Below are positions 1 to 8,283 of a stretch of DNA of 64,000 bases, one piece after another. The translations under genes were made by a program, and so were the position numbers. Numbering within the stretch: the first letter of the stretch is position 1; each line of letters begins with the position of its first letter. The notes under the pieces were generated by a model that saw only the letters and a program-made list of their open reading frames with translations, searched no databases and was not told the origin of the DNA. The DNA is from Timaviella obliquedivisa GSE-PSE-MK23-08B (lineage in GTDB: Bacteria; Cyanobacteriota; Cyanobacteriia; Elainellales; Elainellaceae): NCBI GenBank assembly GCA_019358855.1, contig JAHHII010000003.1, forward strand, positions 434,001 to 498,000. The letters run 5' to 3'.

Positions 1-2
1 CG

Positions 3-347
3 CAGGCAGCAGAACTTCCAAGTGACATTTCTAGCCAGAGGAAGAAAATGAGAAAACAAGCGAGGTTAAGCGTGATGTCTGAAGGTTCGGTGTACATTAT
101 GCAAAATCCTGCTTACCATGAAAATCTGTTCAAGATTGGGCGTACAGCGCGTAATGCTCAACAAAGAGCAAGTGAAATCGAAGAAAACTTGAAGAAGTTT
201 CTTGGACGCTTCAGAAAAGGAAGATACATTACTAAAACTTATCATAATTCTTTTTCTCATCACCCTTTGAAAATTTACTACCGGAAAATTAGGGCAGAAA
301 AGGGTAAGATAACTTTTGTTAATATCTACATTTCGGTTTCTGGCTGA
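3..347 (+). CDS. GIY-YIG / T5orf172-like fragment, partial at left edge and truncated
   Basis: The frame is open from the window edge (residues QAAELPSDISS precede the first ATG at 48), so the gene begins outside the window. Residues after that ATG carry a short GIY-YIG-like core of the T5orf172/Mug113 type: a V-Y-I-M strand, then K-I-G-R-T and a Q-Q-R-A-S-E-I helix. Members of this family usually continue with a conserved Glu-containing helix. Here the similarity stops after about 30 residues and the rest is Lys/Tyr-rich and unlike the family, so the domain looks cut off by frameshift or deletion. Probably a non-functional remnant of a mobile-element or phage-type nuclease. Confidence is good for the GIY-YIG core and low for function. 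Confidence 0.45.
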   Translation, partial: QAAELPSDISSQRKKMRKQARLSVMSEGSVYIMQNPAYHENLFKIGRTARNAQQRASEIEENLKKFLGRFRKGRYITKTYHNSFSHHPLKIYYRKIRAEKGKITFVNIYISVSG

Positions 348-560
348 CACGCTGGCTGTTTTCGTAAAGCAATTAGAATCGTAAGAATTTTCCCAAAGAC
401 GTGCTGAGCTAGTTTTCGTTGAGCATTGCAGAAGGGCAATTATGCGAACTAGATCTCTTTAGAATCTTTGCCTAGTAAAAGCGTTCGAGTTAAGAGCGTA
501 AAGCCCTAAGCTTTTCGTGCTGACGAAGTGTGATTTTCTATCTGGCAAACGGAAGTATAC

Positions 561-1628
561 GTGCAAGCAAATATTACTCTTGACCCGTCGGATTCTGGAT
601 TTTCATCCAATCGCGATCGCACCGCCGACGTACCTTTTACGCTCCAAGATTTGAAGGCAGCAATTCCTGCCTACTGTTTTGAACCTTCGGTTTGGAAGTC
701 GTTGTCTTACTTCTTTTTAGATATTGGCGTTATCGCTGGACTTTACGCGATCGCCCATGCTCTCAACTCCTGGTTCTTTTTTCCTTTTTTCTGGTTAATG
801 CAGGGAACTATGTTTTGGGCACTTTTTGTAGTGGGTCACGATTGTGGGCATGGCTCGTTTTCTAAAATCAAATGGTTAAATAGCCTGATTGGGCATCTTT
901 CGCACACACCGATTTTGGTGCCGTACCATGGCTGGCGGATTAGCCATAGAACGCATCATGCCAACACGGGCAACCTGGATACGGATGAAAGCTGGTATCC
1001 GATGAGCCAAAGCAAGTATGAGCAGATGCCCTGGATTGAGAAGCTGTTCCGGTTTTATTTGCCGCTGTTAGCTTACCCTATTTACTTGTTTCGCCGATCG
1101 CCGGGTCGTCCGGGTGGCTCTCACTTTCTCCCTAGCAGTCCGCTGTTCCGTCCTTCAGAAAAGTGGGACATTATTACTAGCTCTGTCTGCATAGGTTTGA
1201 TGGTCGGGTTCCTAGGTTTGGTAACTTACCAGTTCGGTTGGGTGTTCTTGGTGCAGTATTATTTGGCTCCCTACATCGTATTTGTAATGTGGTTGGATCT
1301 TGTGACGTATCTGCATCACACCGAAGCAGATATTCCTTGGTATCGGGGTGAGGATTGGTATTTTTTGAAAGGCGCTTTGTCTACGATCGATCGCGACTAT
1401 GGCTTCATCAATCCAATTCATCATGACATTGGCACCCATGTAGCACATCATATCTTTTTGAATATGCCGCACTATCATCTAAAAGCGGCAACAGAGGCAA
1501 TCAAGCCTATTTTGGGCGATTATTACCGCAAGTCAAACGAGCCAATCTGGAAGAGTTTTATGCGTTCTTTCAAGGATTGTCAGTTTGTACCTGACCAAGG
1601 TTCAGGCGTGTTTTACCAGCCTAAGTAA
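561..1628 (+). CDS. desB: acyl-lipid omega-3 (delta-15) desaturase, DesB type
   Basis: Membrane di-iron fatty-acid desaturase that introduces the omega-3 double bond into membrane-lipid acyl chains, typically for cold acclimation. All three histidine boxes are visible: HDCGH at residues 93-97, HRTHH at 129-133 and HVAHH at 293-297, separated by two hydrophobic blocks (about 50-90 and 210-260). The C-terminal C-Q-F-V-P-D motif and the G-S-F-S and A-N-T-G extensions of the boxes are typical of DesB rather than the delta-12 enzyme DesA. Length 355 aa matches the family. The start is a GTG at 561 with no strong ribosome site. A hairpin terminator follows directly. Stand-alone gene. Confidence 0.93.
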   Translation: MQANITLDPSDSGFSSNRDRTADVPFTLQDLKAAIPAYCFEPSVWKSLSYFFLDIGVIAGLYAIAHALNSWFFFPFFWLMQGTMFWALFVVGHDCGHGSFSKIKWLNSLIGHLSHTPILVPYHGWRISHRTHHANTGNLDTDESWYPMSQSKYEQMPWIEKLFRFYLPLLAYPIYLFRRSPGRPGGSHFLPSSPLFRPSEKWDIITSSVCIGLMVGFLGLVTYQFGWVFLVQYYLAPYIVFVMWLDLVTYLHHTEADIPWYRGEDWYFLKGALSTIDRDYGFINPIHHDIGTHVAHHIFLNMPHYHLKAATEAIKPILGDYYRKSNEPIWKSFMRSFKDCQFVPDQGSGVFYQPK

Positions 1629-1648
1629 GATGGTTTGGTCGATAGATT

Positions 1649-1680
1649 CCTGGTTCTTAAAAGGAGCCAGGAGTTTTTTT
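1649..1680 (+). terminator. Rho-independent terminator of desB
   Basis: An 8-bp stem (CCTGGTTC at 1649-1656 with GAGCCAGG at 1664-1671, one G-U pair) is followed by a run of seven T. It lies 20 bp after the desB stop and overlaps the 3' end of the convergent DOMON-like gene. Confidence 0.8.
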
Positions 1681-2218
1681 AGGCGGGTAATTTTAGCGTG
1701 AAGCTGTCTCTGAGATGAAAGTCTGGCTCTTTCCCAGGGTGTTTGAGCGCCCAATAGGATAAATCTCCGTTGGTGTGCTTGACCACAGCGGCGATCGCCG
1801 TTTCTAGCCCTTGGCTGGCTGCAAAAATTGCGCCCAAGTTAAGCTTCAAGGCGATCGACAGGGCATCGGGTTCAGTTTGCACACTAAAGGGCAGGGTTGG
1901 AAACGCAGTTTCCTCTTTCAGACCCTGGCGATAGTCGCTAAAGCCGTAGACATTCCAGTGACCTGCTGGAGAGAGGTTGAACTCCCAATATTGTTTATCG
2001 TTTTTAGTGCCTAAGAAAAATTCAAAGCAGGTAGCTTCCCAAAGTTGGCTCTGTCGAGTAGGAGTCGCAGCAGGGGCAATCACTACATCGGTCAAATCGC
2101 CTAAAAGCGAGTAAGAAATAGTCAGCACGTTGGCACGCCGAGCAACGGTGCCAATGATTTCTAAATCATTGGGGGGAGTTTGGGAAAAGGACTGGAGAGA
2201 AAAGATCTGATCGCTCAT
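1679..2218 (-). CDS. DOMON-like domain protein
   Basis: A 179-residue soluble protein resembling the cyanobacterial 'DOMON-like domain-containing' family, a beta-sandwich fold that in related DOMON proteins binds haem or sugars. Recognisable segments are the central L-W-E-A-T-C-F-E-F-F-L block (about 79-90), the Y-W-E-F-N-L-S-P-A-G-H-W-N-V-Y block and the C-terminal H-P-G-K-E-P-D-F-H. No signal peptide or membrane segment. It is the last gene of a leftward operon: its ATG overlaps the TGA of the kinase gene (2215-2218, ATGA), so translation is probably coupled. Ligand unknown. Confidence 0.7.
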   Translation of the reverse strand: MSDQIFSLQSFSQTPPNDLEIIGTVARRANVLTISYSLLGDLTDVVIAPAATPTRQSQLWEATCFEFFLGTKNDKQYWEFNLSPAGHWNVYGFSDYRQGLKEETAFPTLPFSVQTEPDALSIALKLNLGAIFAASQGLETAIAAVVKHTNGDLSYWALKHPGKEPDFHLRDSFTLKLPA

Positions 2219-3486
2219 TGCAGGTCACGGATAATAGTGCGAAGGGTCGCTTCTTGGAGTTCGATGCTTTCTGTCAGCTTAAACTGAACGAGCGCCCGAA
2301 TGAGATTATGTTCGGGATACTTTACCTTGAAATAGACGTTTCCTGACAGGTAATCGGTAAAAAACCGCAGCCCTAGCTCAAAAGCAATCAGACGAATCGC
2401 ATCGTATAAGTAGAAGTAATCATTTTCAGTGAAGAATGCTTTGACTACAGAAAAATAGCCCTGTAAAATTTTTTGGCAAAGATCCGGCTCAAACTGAACG
2501 GTTTGCCAATGCTCAGTTTCTTCCCCAATCGGGTTACAGCCCGATCGCAAGCAATCGCCGATATCGTAGTGAACTAGACCAGGTTTAACGGTGTCGAGAT
2601 CAACAACACTAATTGCTTGATGAGTAGCAGTATCGAACATGACGTTATTCACTTTGGGGTCGCCATGCATGAGGCGAAGGGGAAGCTTGTTTTGGGCTTT
2701 GGCAGTTTCCAGGATAGATGCCCAGGTCTGGCGATCGCTGATAAATTTTAAGCAATAATTGACTTCAGATGATTGCGTTGGAATAGATTGCGACCCTTGC
2801 AGTATCTGCAAAGCAGCCCGCACTTGCTCATAGCGCTGAAGATAAAGTGGTGTGATGTGAAATCCTTCTAACGTATCGGCAAGTTTTTCAGGGGGAAGAT
2901 CACTGATAAGGTTGTGGAACATGCCGAGGGCATAGCCAATTTCTTGAGCTTGTTCAAGATTTTGCAAAATGTTGAAGGATTGTGATCCTTTGATGTAGCT
3001 AATGGCGCGCCAGAAGGAGCCAGTGTCATCGATCCAATGGGTTTGAGCATCTTGGGTGAGGAGAACTTGCGGCACTTCCCAGCGGCGATCGGGCGGGGAA
3101 TGGTGGAGGCGATCGCTCACATGTTGTGTGTAAATGCACATATTCTGCATCACGAGTTGGGGCTGGCGAAAGACCTGCGTATTGATGCGTTGCAGGATAA
3201 ATTGCTCTTCAGAGGATGTCTGAGAAGTATCAAAGATTCTTACACTTGCCCCCCAACCCCCCATTCTGGGGGACTTCCGAACCAATGCTCCTTCAAAGTC
3301 CCCCAGAATGGGGGATTTAGGGGGCGGATCGGATAGCAATCTAGACTTCTCAGACATCGTCTCAGCTAACGCATCAATTGTTACGAGGAACGTATCGTTA
3401 ACATTGCCATTTCCAAAAGGTTTAATTGCTGTTACTTTCTCATGAGTTGTAAAGTAGCTAGCAATGGTAATCAAGTCATTCGTCAT
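2215..3486 (-). CDS. aminoglycoside-phosphotransferase-fold kinase (N-acetylhexosamine-kinase-like) carrying an in-frame MITE insert
   Basis: APH/choline-kinase-fold small-molecule kinase, closest in feel to N-acetylhexosamine 1-kinases: N-terminal G-N-G-N-V-N-D-T-F-L nucleotide loop, F-I-L-Q-R-I-N, catalytic loop H-G-D-P-K-V-N-N, and metal-binding V-V-D-L-D-T. The substrate cannot be read from sequence. It is the middle gene of an SDR/kinase/DOMON operon (5-bp gap upstream, ATGA overlap downstream). Oddity: residues about 42-92 are encoded by a complete copy of the window's 150-bp palindromic repeat plus its 3-bp target duplication (153 bp, 51 codons). Without it the protein would be about 372 residues. 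The insert separates the first strand-loop from the F-I-L-Q-R-I-N segment, where an APH fold has the N-lobe sheet, so activity may be affected. No stop or shift is introduced. Confidence 0.85.
   Translation of the reverse strand: MTNDLITIASYFTTHEKVTAIKPFGNGNVNDTFLVTIDALAETMSEKSRLLSDPPPKSPILGDFEGALVRKSPRMGGWGASVRIFDTSQTSSEEQFILQRINTQVFRQPQLVMQNMCIYTQHVSDRLHHSPPDRRWEVPQVLLTQDAQTHWIDDTGSFWRAISYIKGSQSFNILQNLEQAQEIGYALGMFHNLISDLPPEKLADTLEGFHITPLYLQRYEQVRAALQILQGSQSIPTQSSEVNYCLKFISDRQTWASILETAKAQNKLPLRLMHGDPKVNNVMFDTATHQAISVVDLDTVKPGLVHYDIGDCLRSGCNPIGEETEHWQTVQFEPDLCQKILQGYFSVVKAFFTENDYFYLYDAIRLIAFELGLRFFTDYLSGNVYFKVKYPEHNLIRALVQFKLTESIELQEATLRTIIRDLQ
3212..3361. mobile_element. MITE-like palindromic element, copy A (intact, inside the kinase gene)
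   Basis: A 150-bp element with near-perfect terminal inverted repeats: GAGGATGTCTGAGAAGT at 3212-3228 against its complement at 3345-3361 (one mismatch). An inner inverted repeat brackets the centre: CCCCCATTCTGGGGGACT on the left, its complement on the right. The flanking TCA (3209-3211 and 3362-3364) is a 3-bp target duplication. It encodes no transposase. Confidence 0.9.
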
Positions 3487-3491
3487 AGGGT

Positions 3492-4232
3492 TTACCAGGG
3501 TATCCGATTACCATCCCATGAAAAAAACTCGCCGCTGTCACTTTCTTGAAGCTGATCGATGACTGCAAGCAGTTGTTGAACAGTGCGATCGGGCGTAAAT
3601 AATTTTTCGGGTGGGACGTTGCGTTGAAAAGGACGCGAGAGTTCTGTATCTGTTGTGCCGGGGTGTAATATGACAACGATCGCCCTTGGGCAAGTTCGTC
3701 GATATTCGATCGCGACGGTTCGCATAAACATGTTCAAAGCTGCCTTTGAAGCGCGGTATCCATACCATCCACCCAGCCGATTATCGCCAATGCTACCCAC
3801 TTTGGCAGAAATGGTGGCGAGAATAGAGCGCTGATCGTGTTTAAGCAACGGCTGTAGATGTTTTGCTAATAACACTGCACCAATACTATTAACTTGAAAA
3901 TAGTTCAAAAGCTGCTCGGTGTTGAGATGGCGTAAGCTCTTTTCGGGCTGCATTTCGCCATCGTGCAGAACGCCGATGCAGTTGATGACAGTATGCAGCT
4001 TGGCGGTTTCGGTTTTAATAGTTTGGGCGATCGCTTCAATCTGCGCTTCATCTGTAATATCCATTGACAAACAATGTAAACGCGGATCAGAAATTTCGAG
4101 GAGTGGGGACTGTGGATCGCGGTAAGTAGCGTAAAGTTTGTCAGCGCGATCGCTTTCGAGGAACCGTCGAACAAACCCTAAGCCAATGCCTTGACCCGCC
4201 CCCACAATTAGCGCCGCCAGAGAAGAAGCCAT
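3492..4232 (-). CDS. SDR-family oxidoreductase (C-factor-like)
   Basis: Short-chain dehydrogenase/reductase, 246 aa, with a Rossmann fold. The NAD(P)-binding glycine motif G-A-G-Q-G-I-G is at residues 11-17, the N-C-I-G-V-L segment replaces the usual N-N-A-G, and the catalytic Y159-x-x-x-K163 (Y-R-A-S-K) is preceded by serines at 142 and 147. The G-G-W-Y-G-Y-R-A-S-K-A-A-L-N-M context is typical of the C-factor/CsgA-like SDR subgroup. Substrate unknown. It is the first gene of a leftward operon with the kinase (5-bp gap) and the DOMON-like gene. Its position suggests a sugar or lipid-linked metabolite pathway, which is inference. Confidence 0.85.
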   Translation of the reverse strand: MASSLAALIVGAGQGIGLGFVRRFLESDRADKLYATYRDPQSPLLEISDPRLHCLSMDITDEAQIEAIAQTIKTETAKLHTVINCIGVLHDGEMQPEKSLRHLNTEQLLNYFQVNSIGAVLLAKHLQPLLKHDQRSILATISAKVGSIGDNRLGGWYGYRASKAALNMFMRTVAIEYRRTCPRAIVVILHPGTTDTELSRPFQRNVPPEKLFTPDRTVQQLLAVIDQLQESDSGEFFSWDGNRIPW

Positions 4233-4274
4233 CAGGGTTGGGGTGAAATGTGCGCCCTGAGTATAGCAGCAAGC

Positions 4275-5309
4275 TCAGCTAATCTCTAGCACTTCTACAT
4301 CAAAAATGAGTGTGGCATTCGGAGGGATACCTCTTGTTCCCTGAGCGCCATAGCCAAGTGCTGCCGGAATGATCACCTGCCGTCGTCCGCCCACTTTCAT
4401 CGTGCTAATGCCTTCCTCCCAGCCCTGAATCACTTGCCCTAGTCCAATGCGGAAAGAGAAGGGTTGATTGCGATCGCGCGAACTATCGAACTGGGTGCCA
4501 TTCGTTAAAATTCCGGTGTATTGCACCTTTACGGTTTGTCCGGTTTGGGGCGAAGCGCCTGTGCCCTGCGCAAGGTCGATATATTGTAAGCCTGAAGTAG
4601 AGGGTGTAATGATTTTTTCGGGTGTAAACGAGTAGTTGAGAGTGTAATTTGTCTCTCTTCCAGGAGCAGCAAAAACTCGCACAAAGTAAGGTGAGCCAGC
4701 AATGCTGGTCAAGCTCTGTCGAAGGGCTTCTGGGATTGCGCCAGGGTTGGTTGAGGTTGAAAGTAAAGTCCGATTTTTATCATAAACTTCAATGTTCGCG
4801 TCATCACTCAAGCCCGTCAGATCCAGCTTAAGTTGTCCAGCGACCAGTGGAACGATGCCCGTATAGTCATTAGGATCGTTGTTGCCCACGAAATCTGTAA
4901 TGGGTTTGCCTGTCAGACGAGTTGCTGTTTCAAACGTATTGCCAATTTGATCAGCAGCCGGAATTGACGAGAGGGTGAGGGCATATTTAGACTCGGTGCC
5001 GCCTCGCAGTTTGACATGAACGTAGAAAGTGCCTGTTTCTAAAAGAACATTTGTTAGATGCTCGGCTTTATTTTTGCGATTGCGGGAAGCGGTAATGACT
5101 TGCCCGGTGCTATTTAGGAGCGCAACGTCGATATTCGCTCTTCTAGAAATTCCTTTAAGCGCCAGGTTGAAACTGCCCCTAAATTTGTTATTAATTTTCC
5201 AAACATCGACACGATCTTGCAAGCTCAGGCTTTCGCTAGCCGTTTGATTTGTTTCACTCAACCTAAAATTTCTGGCACCCTGAAGCGTTTTACCTGGATC
5301 TTTAGCCAC
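4275..5309 (-). CDS. PPC-PPC-FKBP fusion: FKBP-type peptidyl-prolyl isomerase with two pre-peptidase-type domains
   Basis: 344 residues in two parts. Residues about 10-115 and 130-228 are two bacterial pre-peptidase C-terminal (PPC)-like beta-sandwich repeats (F-R-G-S-F-N-L-A-L / A-N-I-D-V-A-L-L and L-K-L-D-L-T-G-L / A-N-I-E-V-Y-D, each ending in Y-A-L-T-L or Y-T-L-N-Y). Residues about 235-344 are a complete FKBP domain with the usual active-site residues (V-Q-Y-T-G, T-Q-F-D-S-S, V-I-Q-G-W-E-E-G, L-G-Y-G-A-Q, I-P-P-N-A-T-L-I-F-D). It should catalyse cis-trans proline isomerisation. PPC domains are normally found on secreted proteases and surface proteins, yet no signal peptide is seen. Single gene, divergent from the GT2 gene. 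Confidence 0.88.
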   Translation of the reverse strand: MAKDPGKTLQGARNFRLSETNQTASESLSLQDRVDVWKINNKFRGSFNLALKGISRRANIDVALLNSTGQVITASRNRKNKAEHLTNVLLETGTFYVHVKLRGGTESKYALTLSSIPAADQIGNTFETATRLTGKPITDFVGNNDPNDYTGIVPLVAGQLKLDLTGLSDDANIEVYDKNRTLLSTSTNPGAIPEALRQSLTSIAGSPYFVRVFAAPGRETNYTLNYSFTPEKIITPSTSGLQYIDLAQGTGASPQTGQTVKVQYTGILTNGTQFDSSRDRNQPFSFRIGLGQVIQGWEEGISTMKVGGRRQVIIPAALGYGAQGTRGIPPNATLIFDVEVLEIS

Positions 5310-5471
5310 GTGCTTTCTCTCAAAATAAATGGAGCGATTTCAATTTATCCCAAGGTTTTAGTTTGACCAGGGTAGGAGTACGCAATCGCACACGTTGTAC
5401 AGGGGTAGGCGATCGGATACTATGAAGGGCGGGTTCAAGCAGACTATTCGCCAATTAGGAAAGTTCAGGTT

Positions 5472-6389
5472 ATGTCGGAGGATCAGTCGGTTTATTCAAG
5501 GGTTGACCTAACCCCAAATCATGCATGCCCTGCTTTTTCGCTGATCATTCCTGCTTACAACGAGCAAAATGGCATCATTCCCGTTTTAGATGAACTTCAG
5601 GCGACGCTTAGGGCTGCGGCGTGTGAGTACGAAATTATTGTAGTCAACGATGGTTCTACCGATGACACGGGCAAGTTACTGCGACCTTACAAAGGCATTC
5701 GGTTGGTGGAGCATCGGCGTAATTGTGGCTATGGGGCTTCGCTAAAAACGGGAATTCGTAACGCCCAATATCCTTGGATTGTGATTACAGATGCCGATGG
5801 GACTTATCCAAACGATCGCATTCCCCATTTAGTAGCGCTGACTGCTCAAGCCGATATGGTGGTGGGAGCAAGAATTGGGGCAAATGTTCGGTATTCTAAT
5901 TTGCGTAAAATTCCGAAGTGGTTTTTGGTGCGCTTTGCTCAATGGTTAACGCGATCGCCCATTCCCGACCTCAACAGTGGGTTGCGGGTGTTCCGCAAAA
6001 GCATTGTCGAACGGTTCTTGACGATTTTGCCCGATAATTTTAGTTTTACCACTAGCATTACTGTCGCGATGCTGATGAGTAACTATGCCGTTCATTACGA
6101 GCCGATCGATTATCATGCACGAGTCGGTAAGAGCAAAATTAAACCGATTCGAGATACACTGCGATTTGTGCAGTTAATTTTGCGAACAGGAGTATATTTT
6201 GCGCCCTTACGGGTTTTTATGCCGTTAGCAGCGATATTCTTTACCGGGTTTTTAATTACATTATTTCAAGACTTATTTGTTCGAGAAGATTTGACAGAAC
6301 GAACGTTAATTTTATTGATTGCTGCAACTCAAATCGGCATGTTTGCGCTGCTAGCAGACATGATCGATAAACGCACAGGACGGCTGTAG
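5472..6389 (+). CDS. family 2 glycosyltransferase, polyprenyl-phosphate type
   Basis: 305 residues. The GT-A catalytic domain occupies about residues 20-240: P-A-Y-N-E start, V-V-N-D-G-S-T-D-D-T, metal-binding T-D-A-D-G-T (DxD equivalent), and the N-S-G-L-R-V-F acceptor motif. Two hydrophobic C-terminal helices follow (about 248-268 and 280-297). This layout matches dolichol/undecaprenyl-phosphate hexose synthases, which make lipid-linked sugars at the cytoplasmic face. Two GT39-type integral membrane transferases lie nearby (6.6-8.2 and 25.7-27.2 kb) and could use such donors; that link is inference. MITE copy B starts 10 bp after the stop and may act as its terminator. Confidence 0.87.
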   Translation: MSEDQSVYSRVDLTPNHACPAFSLIIPAYNEQNGIIPVLDELQATLRAAACEYEIIVVNDGSTDDTGKLLRPYKGIRLVEHRRNCGYGASLKTGIRNAQYPWIVITDADGTYPNDRIPHLVALTAQADMVVGARIGANVRYSNLRKIPKWFLVRFAQWLTRSPIPDLNSGLRVFRKSIVERFLTILPDNFSFTTSITVAMLMSNYAVHYEPIDYHARVGKSKIKPIRDTLRFVQLILRTGVYFAPLRVFMPLAAIFFTGFLITLFQDLFVREDLTERTLILLIAATQIGMFALLADMIDKRTGRL

Positions 6390-6399
6390 AAAGATTTTA

Positions 6400-6540
6400 G
6401 AGGATTCTAGATTGCTATCCGATCCGCCCCCTAAATCCCCCATTCTGGGGGACTTCCGAACCAGTTCTCCTTCAAAGTCCCCCAGAATGGGGGATTTAGG
6501 GGGCAAGTGTAAGAATCTTTGGTACTTCTCAGACATCCTC
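6400..6540. mobile_element. MITE-like palindromic element, copy B
   Basis: 141 bp. The right end is intact (ACTTCTCAGACATCCTC); the left end has lost about 10 bp of its terminal repeat but keeps GAGGAT and the inner palindrome. It is flanked by TTA on both sides (6397-6399 and 6541-6543). It lies just after the GT2 stop codon, where the long GC-rich hairpin could end transcription from both sides. Confidence 0.85.
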
Positions 6541-6584
6541 TTAGAATAATCAAAATATTAGGGAAATAAGAGATAACTGGCTAA

Positions 6585-8171
6585 TTACTGCACAATCTCC
6601 CATAGCCTCACTTCTGCCTGACTCATGCTGTGATCTTCGTAGACGGGCTTGATTTCATATTTGCGTTCTAATCGGTTGCGCAATCGTTGAGACGGGTTTA
6701 GTAAAAAAATAGGAGCAAATTCCTCAGCGATTTTTAATTGTTTAGGAGTGCCGACCAATTGAAAATGAGTCTTGGGTTTGACCCAGTAGCTAATTGCCAA
6801 TAGCGCTGCGGGGTCATCGTCACTAATCACCAGCGGGTTTGAGGCTTGGTTAATGAGGGCGGAAACGGCAGGATAGTAGGCGCTGCGAGGGATGCTTTTG
6901 TTCCACCACACCTGTGCTTGAGCGCTGACTGAACAAGCAACAATGCCGCCTATGATTAATCCCGCTAACATCAGTTGCGCTAGCCTTTTGCCCCACCCGC
7001 CAGCCTCAATTTGAGTGACGAAGAGGTAAGCGATCGCCATTTGAATCCCAAGAAATGCCGGAATTAAATAGCGAATCCGGAGCGATCGCTGTCCGCCTAG
7101 AAAAATATCGGGCAATGCTAATACTAAAAACGACACTGCCACGATTGCTAAAACCATCAGCCAGGTGACTTTTGGCGTTTTGCGGCAGAGATAATAAAGC
7201 GGTGCAAATCCTACCAAGATTAATCCAACCGTGTTGAGTGAACCTAACTCGCGATCGATTAATCCTCGGCTAAAATTCAAAACCCATTCGTTAATTAGGG
7301 TCGAAAATTGGTAGGGCAAATTTAAGGTCGCGGTGGATTCTTGAACTTGATCTAAGTTGCTAAAGAACACTATCAGCCAAGGTATGAGACTGATTAAGCT
7401 GATGCTTGTGGTCATTAGATAAGAACGCGCCGTTGCACTAAGCCTTCTTTTGGCAAAAACATTTTCAACGATCGCCACATAAATGCCGTGAGCAAGAATG
7501 ATTTCGCCAAAGAGCAGTTGGGTATACAGCCCCAACGTTAGGCTAATGCCATATGCCAACCAACTCCAACGAGTTTTAGTTCGCATTGCCCAGAGCAATA
7601 GAGCGCTGGAGAGTAAAATCTCAACTGTCCACAGGCTATAAGGACGGGCTTCTTGAGCATATAGAACATGGAGCGGCGTGATGGAGATGAGGGCGATCGC
7701 CACCCAGCCCACCGCATTAGAGGCAAATAATTCTTGGCACAGCCAGAACAGGCAAGGGAAGACCAGCAGGCTAAAGAACACCGACAAGCCTCGAATATTT
7801 GCCACAGAATAGCCAAATCCTTCCGTCCACAATCGCGCTAAGAGAAAATAAAGAGGCGTGTGTTCAGCGTTGCCTTTGAGAGCGTTGAGCGTATCACCCC
7901 AGCTTTTTTCGCCAGGACGTTGATAGGTTTGGAGCGTGGCAGTCTCTATCACTTGCCCTGTGTAAATTTCTTCAACTAGTTCGGTTTGGGTATGACCCGA
8001 CATTCGCAGAGAAGTTCGGGCTTCGTCGAGCCAGTAGACTTTGCGATCGAGATGATAGAAGCGAAAGAAGATGCCAATAACGAGGAGGGCAATGGCGCAA
8101 ATTTGTAGCCAGCGGGGGAGCGATCGCCCCAATTGTTGCTTCGGTTCACGACTCAGATTTAACTGCAACAT
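6585..8171 (-). CDS. GT39/ArnT-like integral membrane glycosyltransferase
   Basis: 528 residues, about 10-12 predicted hydrophobic helices, and a periplasmic C-terminal soluble tail. The first extracytoplasmic loop has the Asp-Glu pair (Y-W-L-D49-E50-A-R) typical of GT-C transferases of the PMT/ArnT/GT39 group, followed by the H-T-P-L-Y-F-L-L segment. Such enzymes move a sugar from a polyprenyl-phosphate carrier to lipid or protein on the outer face of the membrane. The acceptor cannot be predicted. It is divergent from the membrane protein at 8284, with about 110 bp between them holding both promoters. Confidence 0.8.
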   Translation of the reverse strand: MLQLNLSREPKQQLGRSLPRWLQICAIALLVIGIFFRFYHLDRKVYWLDEARTSLRMSGHTQTELVEEIYTGQVIETATLQTYQRPGEKSWGDTLNALKGNAEHTPLYFLLARLWTEGFGYSVANIRGLSVFFSLLVFPCLFWLCQELFASNAVGWVAIALISITPLHVLYAQEARPYSLWTVEILLSSALLLWAMRTKTRWSWLAYGISLTLGLYTQLLFGEIILAHGIYVAIVENVFAKRRLSATARSYLMTTSISLISLIPWLIVFFSNLDQVQESTATLNLPYQFSTLINEWVLNFSRGLIDRELGSLNTVGLILVGFAPLYYLCRKTPKVTWLMVLAIVAVSFLVLALPDIFLGGQRSLRIRYLIPAFLGIQMAIAYLFVTQIEAGGWGKRLAQLMLAGLIIGGIVACSVSAQAQVWWNKSIPRSAYYPAVSALINQASNPLVISDDDPAALLAISYWVKPKTHFQLVGTPKQLKIAEEFAPIFLLNPSQRLRNRLERKYEIKPVYEDHSMSQAEVRLWEIVQ

Positions 8172-8283
8172 ACCTTCTTTGCCGACCCCAATTTTAGTAC
8201 GCTAAATCATAATGCGAAAAGAATTAGAGTATTCTACGGTGTCTGGCTGAAAAGACAACTTGGTTTCCTCTCTCTGCGTCCCC

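Noticed and set aside
6351-6536. ORF on the minus strand beginning M-S-E-K-Y-Q-R-F-L-H, recurring at 18766-19158
   Set aside because: It is the translation of the MITE itself and recurs in each copy; no start signals or family support.
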